Assembly (NCBI GenBank): GCA_024275635.1 | Contig: JAJRYT010000007.1 | Location: forward strand, 46,035 to 110,034 | Direction: 5' to 3' | DNA from: Chloroflexota bacterium | GTDB taxonomy: Bacteria; Chloroflexota; Anaerolineae; Promineifilales; Promineifilaceae | DNA: 64,000 nucleotides | Shown: in pieces, positions 53,976 through 61,882 of the stretch | Layout: each line of letters begins with the position of its first letter | Numbering within the stretch: the stretch's first letter is position 1 | Translations under genes and position numbers: made by a program | The notes under the pieces: model-generated | The model's database searches: none | What the model saw: the letters and a program-made list of their open reading frames with translations, nothing else | What the model was told of the DNA's origin: nothing

Positions 53976-55181
53976 ATGAAGCATTGGAAACTTGTTCTTG
54001 CACTGTTGGCGCTAACTGGGTTGATCGGTTGTGGTGAACAGGAGGCCGCTCCGATATTACTACCGACTCCCACGTTACTGGCTGCCGGAAGCATGGGTAT
54101 GACAGCGATACCGACAAAGGCCGTTTCTCCCCCCCCTACGCTCCCCCCGCCGCCAACCCTGGCCCCGCCGCCTACAGTCACCCCGCCCCTGGCCAGCCCT
54201 ATGCCGGAGGCTGTTCTACTGCTTTCCGCGGCCGACTTTGGTAATGACCACAACCCGCTGACGGGCGAGTTAGTGGCTGATCCCAGTGTGTTGGCGCGAC
54301 GGCCGTTTACCGTCAAAATCTCCAACGCCCCGCCCAGTTACGTGCGCCCCCAATCCGGACTGAATGACGCCGACATTATTTACGAACATCTGGCCGAAGG
54401 CAGCATCACCCGCTTCACGGCTGTCTTTTATGGCAAAACGCCGCCTAAAATCGGCCCCATCCGCAGCGCCCGACTGATTGATGTGGAACTGCCCGCCATG
54501 TACGACGCCGCCCTGTTCTTTTCCGGCGCCAGCGTAGGCGTCAACCAGCGGCTCAACGGGTCTGATTTTACCGAGCGAATTATGCGCTCGGCGGAGGAAG
54601 GGTATTACCGCACCGGGGAAGATAAGCCGTTTGAGCATACGTTGTACGGCGATCCGGCGGGGTTTTACCGGGCGATGGAGGCCAGGGGGATCAATGTGCC
54701 GCCGCACTTTAACACCATGATGGCTTTTAGCAGCGAAGCGCCAGAGGGGGGCGAGCCGGCCACCTCTGCGGCGATTGATTATCTGTGGGAAGTGGTGGAA
54801 TGGCGCTATGATGCGGAAGACGGCCGTTATTACCGCTGGGCTGGCGGCGAACCCCACCGCGACGGCAACAGCAACGAACAAGTCAGCGCCGCCAACATCA
54901 TCATCATCTCCCCCATTCACGTCGAAGACCCCACCATCTGCGAACAGATCGAAAACAACCAATGCGTCGCCCTATCTGTCCAAATTCAATTGTGGGGTTC
55001 TGGCAGCGGCATCATCCTGCGCGATGGGCGGCAGTACCCGGTTAATTGGCATCGGGAGGCACGTAACGACATGCTCACCTTCACCGACGCCGACGGCAAT
55101 CCTTTCCCCCTGCAAATTGGTAACAGTTGGGTGCAGCTAGTCCCCAGTTGGTACACAAGCCCGGTAACCATTACGCCCTGA
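53976..55181 (+). CDS. DUF3048-family lipoprotein (YerB-like)
   Basis: A 401-residue exported lipoprotein. The signal LVLALLALTGLIGC ends at the lipobox Cys at residue 19, then comes a long Pro/Thr-rich linker (about 45-75: PPPTLPPPPTLAPPPT). DUF3048 follows, with FTVKISNAPPSYVRPQSGLN, DADIIYEHLAEGSITRFTAV and IGPIRSARLIDVELPAMYDA. The C-terminal half has DUF3048_C features, such as NSWVQLVPSW. Function unknown; YerB in Bacillus is an uncharacterised lipoprotein. AAGGAAT precedes the ATG. Confidence 0.88.
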   Translation: MKHWKLVLALLALTGLIGCGEQEAAPILLPTPTLLAAGSMGMTAIPTKAVSPPPTLPPPPTLAPPPTVTPPLASPMPEAVLLLSAADFGNDHNPLTGELVADPSVLARRPFTVKISNAPPSYVRPQSGLNDADIIYEHLAEGSITRFTAVFYGKTPPKIGPIRSARLIDVELPAMYDAALFFSGASVGVNQRLNGSDFTERIMRSAEEGYYRTGEDKPFEHTLYGDPAGFYRAMEARGINVPPHFNTMMAFSSEAPEGGEPATSAAIDYLWEVVEWRYDAEDGRYYRWAGGEPHRDGNSNEQVSAANIIIISPIHVEDPTICEQIENNQCVALSVQIQLWGSGSGIILRDGRQYPVNWHREARNDMLTFTDADGNPFPLQIGNSWVQLVPSWYTSPVTITP

Positions 55182-55183
55182 GC

Positions 55184-55248
55184 GTGTTCCGTATTCCGTA
55201 TTCCGTATTCCGCATTCCGATGACGGTTTACGGACTACGGCTAACGGC

Positions 55249-55250
<2 letters not shown>
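55184..55250. repeat. Mirrored short-word array (TATTCCG / TACGG)
   Basis: TTCCGTATTCCGTATTCCGT and CGCATTCCG words are followed, after ATGA, by CGGTTTACGGACTACGGCTA and CGGCTTAC. It fills the gap between the DUF3048 gene and the 3' end of the lyase gene. The words mirror those at 45389-45476. Confidence 0.65.
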
Positions 55251-56676
<1,426 letters not shown>

Positions 56677-56683
56677 TCAAAAA

Positions 56684-56760
56684 ATGATTGATGATTAAAG
56701 ATTGAAGATTAGCGGCTGCTCTCAATCATCAATCATCAATCATCAATCTTCAATCTTTAT
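56684..56760. repeat. Inverted short-word array (ATTGATGATTAAAG / AATCATC)
   Basis: AATGATTGATGATTAAAGAT and TGAAGATTAG are answered by CTCAATCATCAATCATCAAT, then CATCAATCTTCAATCTTTA. The halves are strong complements around GCGGCTG. It lies between the lyase and Lrp genes, in the lyase 5' untranslated region. Confidence 0.7.
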
Positions 56761-57238
56761 TTACCGGCAGCGCCGTCGTTCCCTTCACTTCAGTCAGCGC
56801 CAGGCTGGTATAGATACGAGCAATGCCGGGAATGGGCGTTAGCCGGCGCATCATGAATTGTTCCAGATCGTGCCGATTGCGGACGGCAATTTTAAGTAGG
56901 TAATCGAACTCGCCGGTGACGTGATGACATTCCAATATTTCCGGGAGGAGGTTGACCGCTGCCCGGAATCGTTCGACTTGATCGAGCTGGTGAATTTGTA
57001 AACTGATGCGGACAAAACAGAGCATGTCGTACCCCATTTTGTCCCGGTCTAACAAGGCGACATAGCCGCGAATGTACCCTTGCTCTTCCAATCGTCTGAG
57101 GCGGGCATGGGTGGCAGGCGAGGATAGGTTGATTTGACGGGCCAGGTCAGCGTTGCTGATACGGCCGTTTTCTTGCAGCTCTGCCAGGATTTGCTTATCC
57201 AATTCATCCAACATATTCACTGGTGAAGATTCTAACAT
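56750..57238 (-). CDS. Lrp/AsnC-family transcriptional regulator
   Basis: A 162-residue regulator with an N-terminal helix-turn-helix (ILAELQENGRISNADLARQI, then NLSSPATHARLRRLEEQGYI) and a C-terminal RAM ligand domain (FVRISLQIHQLDQVERFRAA, GEFDYLLKIAVRN). The start is the ATG at 57238: GGGG lies seven bases upstream, whereas the earlier in-frame ATGs lack one. It sits upstream of the tyrosine phenol-lyase gene in the same direction and is its likely amino-acid-responsive regulator. Confidence 0.88.
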   Translation of the reverse strand: MLESSPVNMLDELDKQILAELQENGRISNADLARQINLSSPATHARLRRLEEQGYIRGYVALLDRDKMGYDMLCFVRISLQIHQLDQVERFRAAVNLLPEILECHHVTGEFDYLLKIAVRNRHDLEQFMMRRLTPIPGIARIYTSLALTEVKGTTALPVNKD

Positions 57239-57394
57239 TTTCATCCCCTTTACGTCAATGATTATTCTGTATATTATCATAAATGCAGAATAAAAAAAGG
57301 CGAAATAAGAGTTTTAAGGATGATTATTTTGCGAAGAGATGTGGCGCGACCGATTGGCTGAATAAATGAAAGGAAAGAGAAAGGTAAAGCAAAA

Positions 57395-57423
57395 CAGCCG
57401 GGAAACGCGCTGTTCCCCGGCTG
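57395..57423 (-). terminator. Intrinsic terminator after asd
   Basis: On the minus strand CAGCCGGGGAAC and GTTTCCCGGCTG form a strong stem followed by TTTTGCTTT. A second hairpin (CGGGGCG / CGCCCCG) lies between it and the asd stop. Confidence 0.75.
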
Positions 57424-57472
57424 CCTGCCGGGGCGACCATAAGGGTACGCCCCGACTTTTTGAGGAGAACCC

Positions 57473-58540
57473 TTACCGCTTGATGAATCCCTGCGCGACC
57501 AACAGTTCGGCGTTCAAAATGGAGCCGCTGGCCGCACCGCGCAGCGTGTTGTGAGTGATGGACATGAAGCGCAGGTCGAGGACGCCGCACTGGCGCACTT
57601 TGCCCACAGTCCAGGCCAGACCATCTTCGGAATCCCGATCCAGGCGGGGTTGGGGGCGGTCAGGTTCGTGGCGGTAGATTAACGGCCGTTCTGGCGCCGA
57701 CGGCAGTTCGGCACACACAGCCGGGGGCTGCCAAGTCTCCAGCGCCGCAATCGCTTCCGCCACACTGGCTTTTTGGCCCAGCTTCACCGACACACTCGCC
57801 AGATGACCGTCAAACACCGGCACCCGGTTCGCCTGGGCGCTGGCACGGATATCCGCCAACGCCAGCGCCCCGTCTGTAACTGTTCCCAGCAGTTTCTTTG
57901 GCTCATTCTCCAATTTGCCATCCTCGCCGCCGATATAAGGCACGACATTATCCAAAATATCCATCGAAGAAACGCCGGGGAAACCGGCGCCGGAAATCGC
58001 CTGCATCGTCGTCATCAGCGCCGCTTCCAATCCAAACGCCTCCTGCCACACCTTCAGCGGCAAAATGACGCTGGTTGTCGAGCAGTTAGGGCTGGCAACG
58101 ATGAAGCCGGACCAATTGTTATTAGCCTGCTGTGTCGGAATTAACTCGGTGTGTGTCGGGTTGACTTCGGGGATGAGCAGCGGCACATCAGGCGTCATGC
58201 GGAAGGCGGAGGCATTAGTGACGACGGCATACCCGGCGGCGGCAAACTGCGGCTCCCATTCCCGCGCTTCGGCAGTAGGCAGGGCCGAAAAGACAATCGG
58301 CGATGTACCGCTAATGCCCAGGTTCGGCTCTGTCGGCTGGACGATGAGATTGGCAGCCCCATCGGGGATGTCGCCGTTGATTTTCCAGTTGACGCCGTCG
58401 GCATACGGCCGTCCCACCGTCCGCTCTGATCCCGTCACCGTGGCCACTTCAAACCAGGGATGATTTTCTAACAACTGCACAAACCGTTGGCCCACTGTGC
58501 CCGTTGCGCCCAGGACGCCCACAGGTATTTTGTTGTTCAT
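57473..58540 (-). CDS. asd: Aspartate-semialdehyde dehydrogenase
   Basis: Reduces aspartyl-4-phosphate to the semialdehyde for lysine, threonine and methionine synthesis. The 355-residue protein has VLGATGTVGQRFVQLLENHP (NADP loop), the catalytic Cys in IVASPNCSTTSVILPL and the GAGFPGVSSMDI segment. Start at the ATG at 58540, behind GGAGG; the open frame runs further through repeat-derived sequence. It belongs to the archaeal/fungal-like Asd subfamily by its SPNCST motif. It is controlled by a T-box leader and lies alone. Confidence 0.93.
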   Translation of the reverse strand: MNNKIPVGVLGATGTVGQRFVQLLENHPWFEVATVTGSERTVGRPYADGVNWKINGDIPDGAANLIVQPTEPNLGISGTSPIVFSALPTAEAREWEPQFAAAGYAVVTNASAFRMTPDVPLLIPEVNPTHTELIPTQQANNNWSGFIVASPNCSTTSVILPLKVWQEAFGLEAALMTTMQAISGAGFPGVSSMDILDNVVPYIGGEDGKLENEPKKLLGTVTDGALALADIRASAQANRVPVFDGHLASVSVKLGQKASVAEAIAALETWQPPAVCAELPSAPERPLIYRHEPDRPQPRLDRDSEDGLAWTVGKVRQCGVLDLRFMSITHNTLRGAASGSILNAELLVAQGFIKR

Positions 58541-58552
58541 CGTATTTACCTC

Positions 58553-58618
58553 CAATGATGAAAGATTGAAGATTAATGATTGAAGATTAATCATGCCAAT
58601 CACCAATCATCAATCATC
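58553..58618. repeat. Inverted short-word array upstream of asd
   Basis: AATGATGAAAGATTGAAGATTAATGATTG-type words (here cited in part) face CACCAATCATCAATCATCC. It sits between the T-box terminator and the asd ribosome site, so it is part of the asd 5' untranslated region. Confidence 0.65.
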
Positions 58619-58624
58619 CAAACT

Positions 58625-58949
58625 AAAAACGCCACCGCCCACACTGGGGCGACGGCGTCGCGATTCCACCCAATTTCGAGCAATAGGTTAAAATTGCTCC
58701 TCATTGACGGCCGTTAACGGAGCCAACCGGATTCCTCTACTTGCCCCTCCTAACTCACAACTTATCACTTCCAACTTCCAACTTTGAACTTTCAAGGAGC
58801 CACTCCCAGGTGGTTTTCACGGCCGTCTTCGCGGCGATGGCTTCCAGCCTATCGGCCAATCGCTCTCTGGCGCAGGGGCAGCCGTTACTCGTCCTGGTCA
58901 ACGTGTTCGGCGGTCATCACGCCTTTCGCCTGTGACCGCTATGAAATTT
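58625..58949 (-). promoter_or_regulatory. T-box riboswitch controlling asd
   Basis: Minus-strand leader of about 325 nt. Stem I features include GACGAGTAACGG near its 5' base, CAGAGAGCGATTGGC (AG-bulge) and GCCATCG pairing around CGATAGGCTG. The diagnostic T-box TGGGTGGAATCGCG lies at plus 58659-58672. It is followed by the terminator, GACGCCGTCGCCCCAGTGTG and GGCGGTGGCGTTTTT (plus 58625-58660). Uncharged tRNA would stabilise the antiterminator and let asd be read. The specifier codon is not certain; ACC (Thr) in GAAAACCACC is one candidate. A short-word array (AAGTTGGAAGTTGGAAGTGA) is inserted between stem I and the antiterminator. Confidence 0.82.
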
Positions 58950-58955
58950 CGGGGG

Positions 58956-58983
58956 ATTATAGGGAATACCTATCGCTTGTCAA
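58956..58983 (-). promoter_or_regulatory. Consensus promoter of the asd T-box leader
   Basis: TTGACA (58978-58983, minus) and TATAAT (58956-58961) are both perfect, 16 bp apart, about 8 bp before the start of the T-box leader. It is back to back with the arsR promoter. Confidence 0.85.
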
Positions 58984-58995
58984 GATTCAGATGGG

Positions 58996-59023
58996 TTGAC
59001 AAAGCAAAAATATGCTTTATAAT
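58996..59023 (+). promoter_or_regulatory. Consensus promoter of the arsR-arsM operon
   Basis: TTGACA (58996-59001) and TATAAT (59018-59023), both perfect, are 16 bp apart. Its -35 is only 12 bp from the -35 of the divergent asd promoter. Confidence 0.85.
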
Positions 59024-59028
59024 GCCAT

Positions 59029-59050
59029 CATATAGATAATTATCAATATG
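59029..59050 (+). promoter_or_regulatory. Probable ArsR operator
   Basis: A near-perfect 22-bp palindrome: the arm CATATAGATAA is followed directly by TTATCAATATG, with one mismatched pair. It begins six bases after the -10 and covers the transcription start. A shorter CATATATCAATATG palindrome (59383-59396) overlaps the ribosome site of arsM and may be a second site. Confidence 0.65.
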
Positions 59051-59064
59051 AAAACGGGTATAAC

Positions 59065-59352
59065 ATGGACAGCGTAACCTTTGGCAAAGCTATTGCCGAT
59101 GAAACCCGGCAAAAAATCATGAACCATCTTTGCTGCCAATGGTTGTGCGTCAGCGACGTGGTGGAAAAGCTGGGCGGCGTCTCACAGCCGACCGTTTCCC
59201 ACCACCTGGCGGTTTTGCGCGAGGCCGGATTGGTGCATACCCGCCGCGACGGCAAGCAGATTTTTTACTCGTTAAATCAGGATGCGGTCGCTTCCTGCTG
59301 TGGCGTTCTCATGCAGGTTTTTGCCCCGGAGCGGATAACCGTATCAGAATGA
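59065..59352 (+). CDS. arsR: ArsR-family metalloregulator
   Basis: A 95-residue winged-helix repressor. The helix-turn-helix is SDVVEKLGGVSQPTVSHHLA, followed by the wing LVHTRRDGKQIFYSL. Cysteines at 23, 24 and 28 (HLCCQWLCVSD) and the pair 78-79 (VASCCGV) are candidate As(III) ligands, but the classical CVC pair of ArsR is not present in that form. It probably represses itself and arsM from the palindromic operator. Confidence 0.85.
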   Translation: MDSVTFGKAIADETRQKIMNHLCCQWLCVSDVVEKLGGVSQPTVSHHLAVLREAGLVHTRRDGKQIFYSLNQDAVASCCGVLMQVFAPERITVSE

Positions 59353-59406
59353 GACACCCTTTTTTTTGCAAGAACGCATAGACATATATCAATATGAGGT
59401 GAACAA

Positions 59407-60210
59407 ATGACAACTTTAACCCCCGATAAAATTCATGAAGAGGTGAAGGCGCGATACGGCCGTATCGCCGAAGAATTCCAGCTTGAAACGGCCGCCGCCT
59501 GCTGCGGCGACGAGGCCGATACCTGTTGCAGCGAAGGCGACATGTTCAGCGACCTGTACCAGGCCGATACCAGTTGGCTGCCCGAAGACGTGACCGGGCT
59601 GTCGCTGGGCTGCGGCGATCCCATCACCTTAGCCAATCTGGCGGAAGGGCTGACTGTTCTCGACCTCGGTTCCGGCGGCGGGATTGACTGCTTTATGGCG
59701 GCGCGGCAGGTTGGCCCCACCGGTCATGTCATCGGCGTGGATATGACGCCATCTATGATCGAAAAGGCCAATCGCAACAAAGCAAAGGTGGGGCTGGACA
59801 ATGTAGAGTTCCGATTAGGCCAGATTGAAGCGATGCCGGTGGACTCAGATTCGGTGGATGTGATCGTTTCCAACTGTGTCATTAATCTGGCGCCGGACAA
59901 AACGGCCGTTTTCCGCGAAGCGTTCCGCGTCCTCAAACCGGGCGGGCGGCTGGCCGTTTCCGACATCGTTACGCAGGGCCGCTTTACGCCGAAACAGCAG
60001 GCTGACATGGCTTCTTGGACCGGCTGTATCGCCGGAGCTGAAGATGTAGCTGATTATGTGGCTGGCATTCGCGCCGCCGGCTTCAGCGACATTTCGGTGC
60101 GTGACAAGGCCGCGCCGGAGGTGGAATTAGCCGGTTCGCTCAGTTTAGATGAGGGGGTGCGGGTGCTCAGCGCGCGGGTGACGGCCGTTAAGCCGGAAGT
60201 TGTATCATGA
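59407..60210 (+). CDS. arsM: Arsenite S-adenosylmethionine methyltransferase
   Basis: Methylates As(III) to volatile or less toxic forms. The 267-residue protein has a SAM-binding motif ([20 protein letters not shown]), [12 protein letters not shown] and post-motif [20 protein letters not shown]. Cysteine pairs at 32-33 and 40-41 and the Cys in SNCV and TGCIAGA supply the As(III) ligands typical of ArsM. It is co-transcribed with arsR behind GAGGTG. No arsB/acr3 efflux pump or arsC is present here. Confidence 0.92.
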   Translation: MTTLTPDKIHEEVKARYGRIAEEFQLETAAACCGDEADTCCSEGDMFSDLYQADTSWLPEDVTGLSLGCGDPITLANLAEGLTVLDLGSGGGIDCFMAARQVGPTGHVIGVDMTPSMIEKANRNKAKVGLDNVEFRLGQIEAMPVDSDSVDVIVSNCVINLAPDKTAVFREAFRVLKPGGRLAVSDIVTQGRFTPKQQADMASWTGCIAGAEDVADYVAGIRAAGFSDISVRDKAAPEVELAGSLSLDEGVRVLSARVTAVKPEVVS

Positions 60211-60264
60211 TCATTCGCTGCGTTTTGACAATTGCATCTCCCTGTCGCCGGGGATAAACTACTT

Positions 60265-60300
60265 AGATTGGTTCAATCTCAAAGATTGAACCAATCTTTT
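60265..60300 (+). terminator. Intrinsic terminator after arsM
   Basis: AGATTGGTTCAATCT, loop CAA, AGATTGAACCAATCT, then TTTT. The 15-bp stem is perfect. Confidence 0.85.
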
Positions 60301-60337
60301 AAGTTTTAGTAAAATCATCAATCATCATTCTTCCATC

Positions 60338-60865
60338 ATGAAAATAGCTGTTGGCTCCACCAACCCCGTCAAAGTAGAAGCTGTGCGCGCCATGACCGCC
60401 CGCGTCTGGCCTGATGTGGAGATTGTTTCGGTCTCCGTCCCCTCCGGTGTGGACGAGATGCCAATGAGCGACGAGGAAACACGGCGCGGTGCAATAAATC
60501 GGGCCAGGGTGGCACGCGAACGGGTTGGCGCTGACCTGGGCGTGGGGCTGGAAGGCGGGGTGCATCCTGAACCGTTCGGGCTGACGTTGATGGGCTGGGT
60601 GGCGGTGGTGGATGGGAACGGCCGTCAAGGTCTCGCCGGAGCCGCCCGCTTACCCTTACCCCAGCACATCGCCCAACGGGTGCGGGCCGGGGAGGAACTG
60701 GGCGACGTGATGGACGACATCCTGGGCGACCATAACACCAAACAAAAAGGAGGCGCGGTGGGGGCGCTGACCGCCGGACTCATCCCCCGCATCCAAGCTT
60801 TCGCCCAGGCCGTCGCCTACGCGCTGTCCCCCTTCATCGTCCCCGAACTGCACACAATAGATTGA
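60338..60865 (+). CDS. YjjX/DUF84-family inosine/xanthosine triphosphatase
   Basis: A 175-residue NTPase that removes non-canonical ITP/XTP from the nucleotide pool. It has the family start MKIAVGSTNPVKVEAVRAMT, the SGVDEMPMSDEETRRGAINR block, GVGLEGGVHP and a C-terminal TKQKGGAVGALTAGLI. Length fits the family. No ribosome site is clear, and the gap before it holds ATCATCAATCATCATTC words. Confidence 0.85.
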   Translation: MKIAVGSTNPVKVEAVRAMTARVWPDVEIVSVSVPSGVDEMPMSDEETRRGAINRARVARERVGADLGVGLEGGVHPEPFGLTLMGWVAVVDGNGRQGLAGAARLPLPQHIAQRVRAGEELGDVMDDILGDHNTKQKGGAVGALTAGLIPRIQAFAQAVAYALSPFIVPELHTID

Positions 60866-60971
60866 CTTGGCCTTAAAATTTTTGTCAACCATCATCGTTT
60901 ATATGGCTCATTTGTGCTACACTTCGAGTCAGGTTTATATCTCTGCATATGCACCTCTTTGGAACAATACT

Positions 60972-61850
60972 ATGCTCAAATATCCACTAGCTGAAATTTT
61001 TGGATTTCCCCCAGATAATCTATCAGATCGAGCAGAGCATTATCGTAATGCGCATCTTTGTCCATATAACAATAAAGTGCCATCTTGCACTAAGAGTAAA
61101 GCAAAAGACCCGCTTGGCGTTTGCAGCGTGTATTCTGGTAACAAAATCGCCATTACTTGTCCCGTTCGTTTTCGTGAAGATTGGAAAGTGATTTCCGATG
61201 CAGCTAAGTTCTTTTTTTCGTTAAACACGCCCTGGGTAGCATTGCCAGAAATTCGATTACATGATGGCAATGGGCAATCGGCCGGTAACATAGATTATGT
61301 ATTGGTTGCCTACAACGAAAAGGGACAAATCATTGATTTTGGCGCGGTCAAAGTACAATCCGTCTATATTTCTGGAAATATCAGGCGTCCCTTTGAGTAT
61401 TACATGGCCGATCGTGTTAATCGCGCTCAAATGGAATGGACAGATACCTTTGTCCGAGCCGATTATTTGTCATCCTCACGCAAACGCCTCGTCCCTCAAA
61501 TTCTTTACAAAGGCAAAATTATCAATGCCTGGAAGAAGAAAACAGATGTTGTGCTGCATGAAAATTTTTACAAAACATTGCCAGACTTACCCACAGTTAA
61601 ACCGGAAGATGCGGAAGTAGTCTGGCTTATCTATGGTCTTGATTTAGACCCGGCCGCGAATCAATATCATTTAGCTCTTCGGGAAACGATTTATACCCGT
61701 TACCAATCCTCATTAGACAAAATTACAACCCCGCCTGTTGGGGAAATAAACGAATTTATCGATCTCTTGCAAGATAAACTGGATGATAAGTTGAACGAGG
61801 GCGAACCGTTGGATGAGGGTGTCAGCCTGAAAGGTATTTTGGGTAGTTAA
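60972..61850 (+). CDS. NotI/EagI-family type II restriction endonuclease
   Basis: A 292-residue protein with RE_NotI features: FGFPPDNLSDRAEHYRNAHL near the N-terminus, a four-cysteine metal site (Cys30, 39, 51, 63: CPYNNKVPSC...GVCS...TCP), and the PD-(D/E)xK-type core with Asp108 in GNIDYVLVAYN and KVQ at 127-129 in FGAVKVQSV. NotI uses D, E and Q here (Asp160, Glu182, Gln184 as I recall from the structure), so the Glu appears replaced by Lys127 (AAA). EagI, of similar length (301), cuts CGGCCG; NotI cuts GCGGCCGC. The start is the ATG at 60972; longer in-frame starts (ATG 60903, TTG 60867) give an unrelated extension. The methylase gene follows. Confidence 0.8.
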   Translation: MLKYPLAEIFGFPPDNLSDRAEHYRNAHLCPYNNKVPSCTKSKAKDPLGVCSVYSGNKIAITCPVRFREDWKVISDAAKFFFSLNTPWVALPEIRLHDGNGQSAGNIDYVLVAYNEKGQIIDFGAVKVQSVYISGNIRRPFEYYMADRVNRAQMEWTDTFVRADYLSSSRKRLVPQILYKGKIINAWKKKTDVVLHENFYKTLPDLPTVKPEDAEVVWLIYGLDLDPAANQYHLALRETIYTRYQSSLDKITTPPVGEINEFIDLLQDKLDDKLNEGEPLDEGVSLKGILGS

Positions 61851-61882
61851 GCTCTGGTTTAACCCATAAACCCATAAACATA

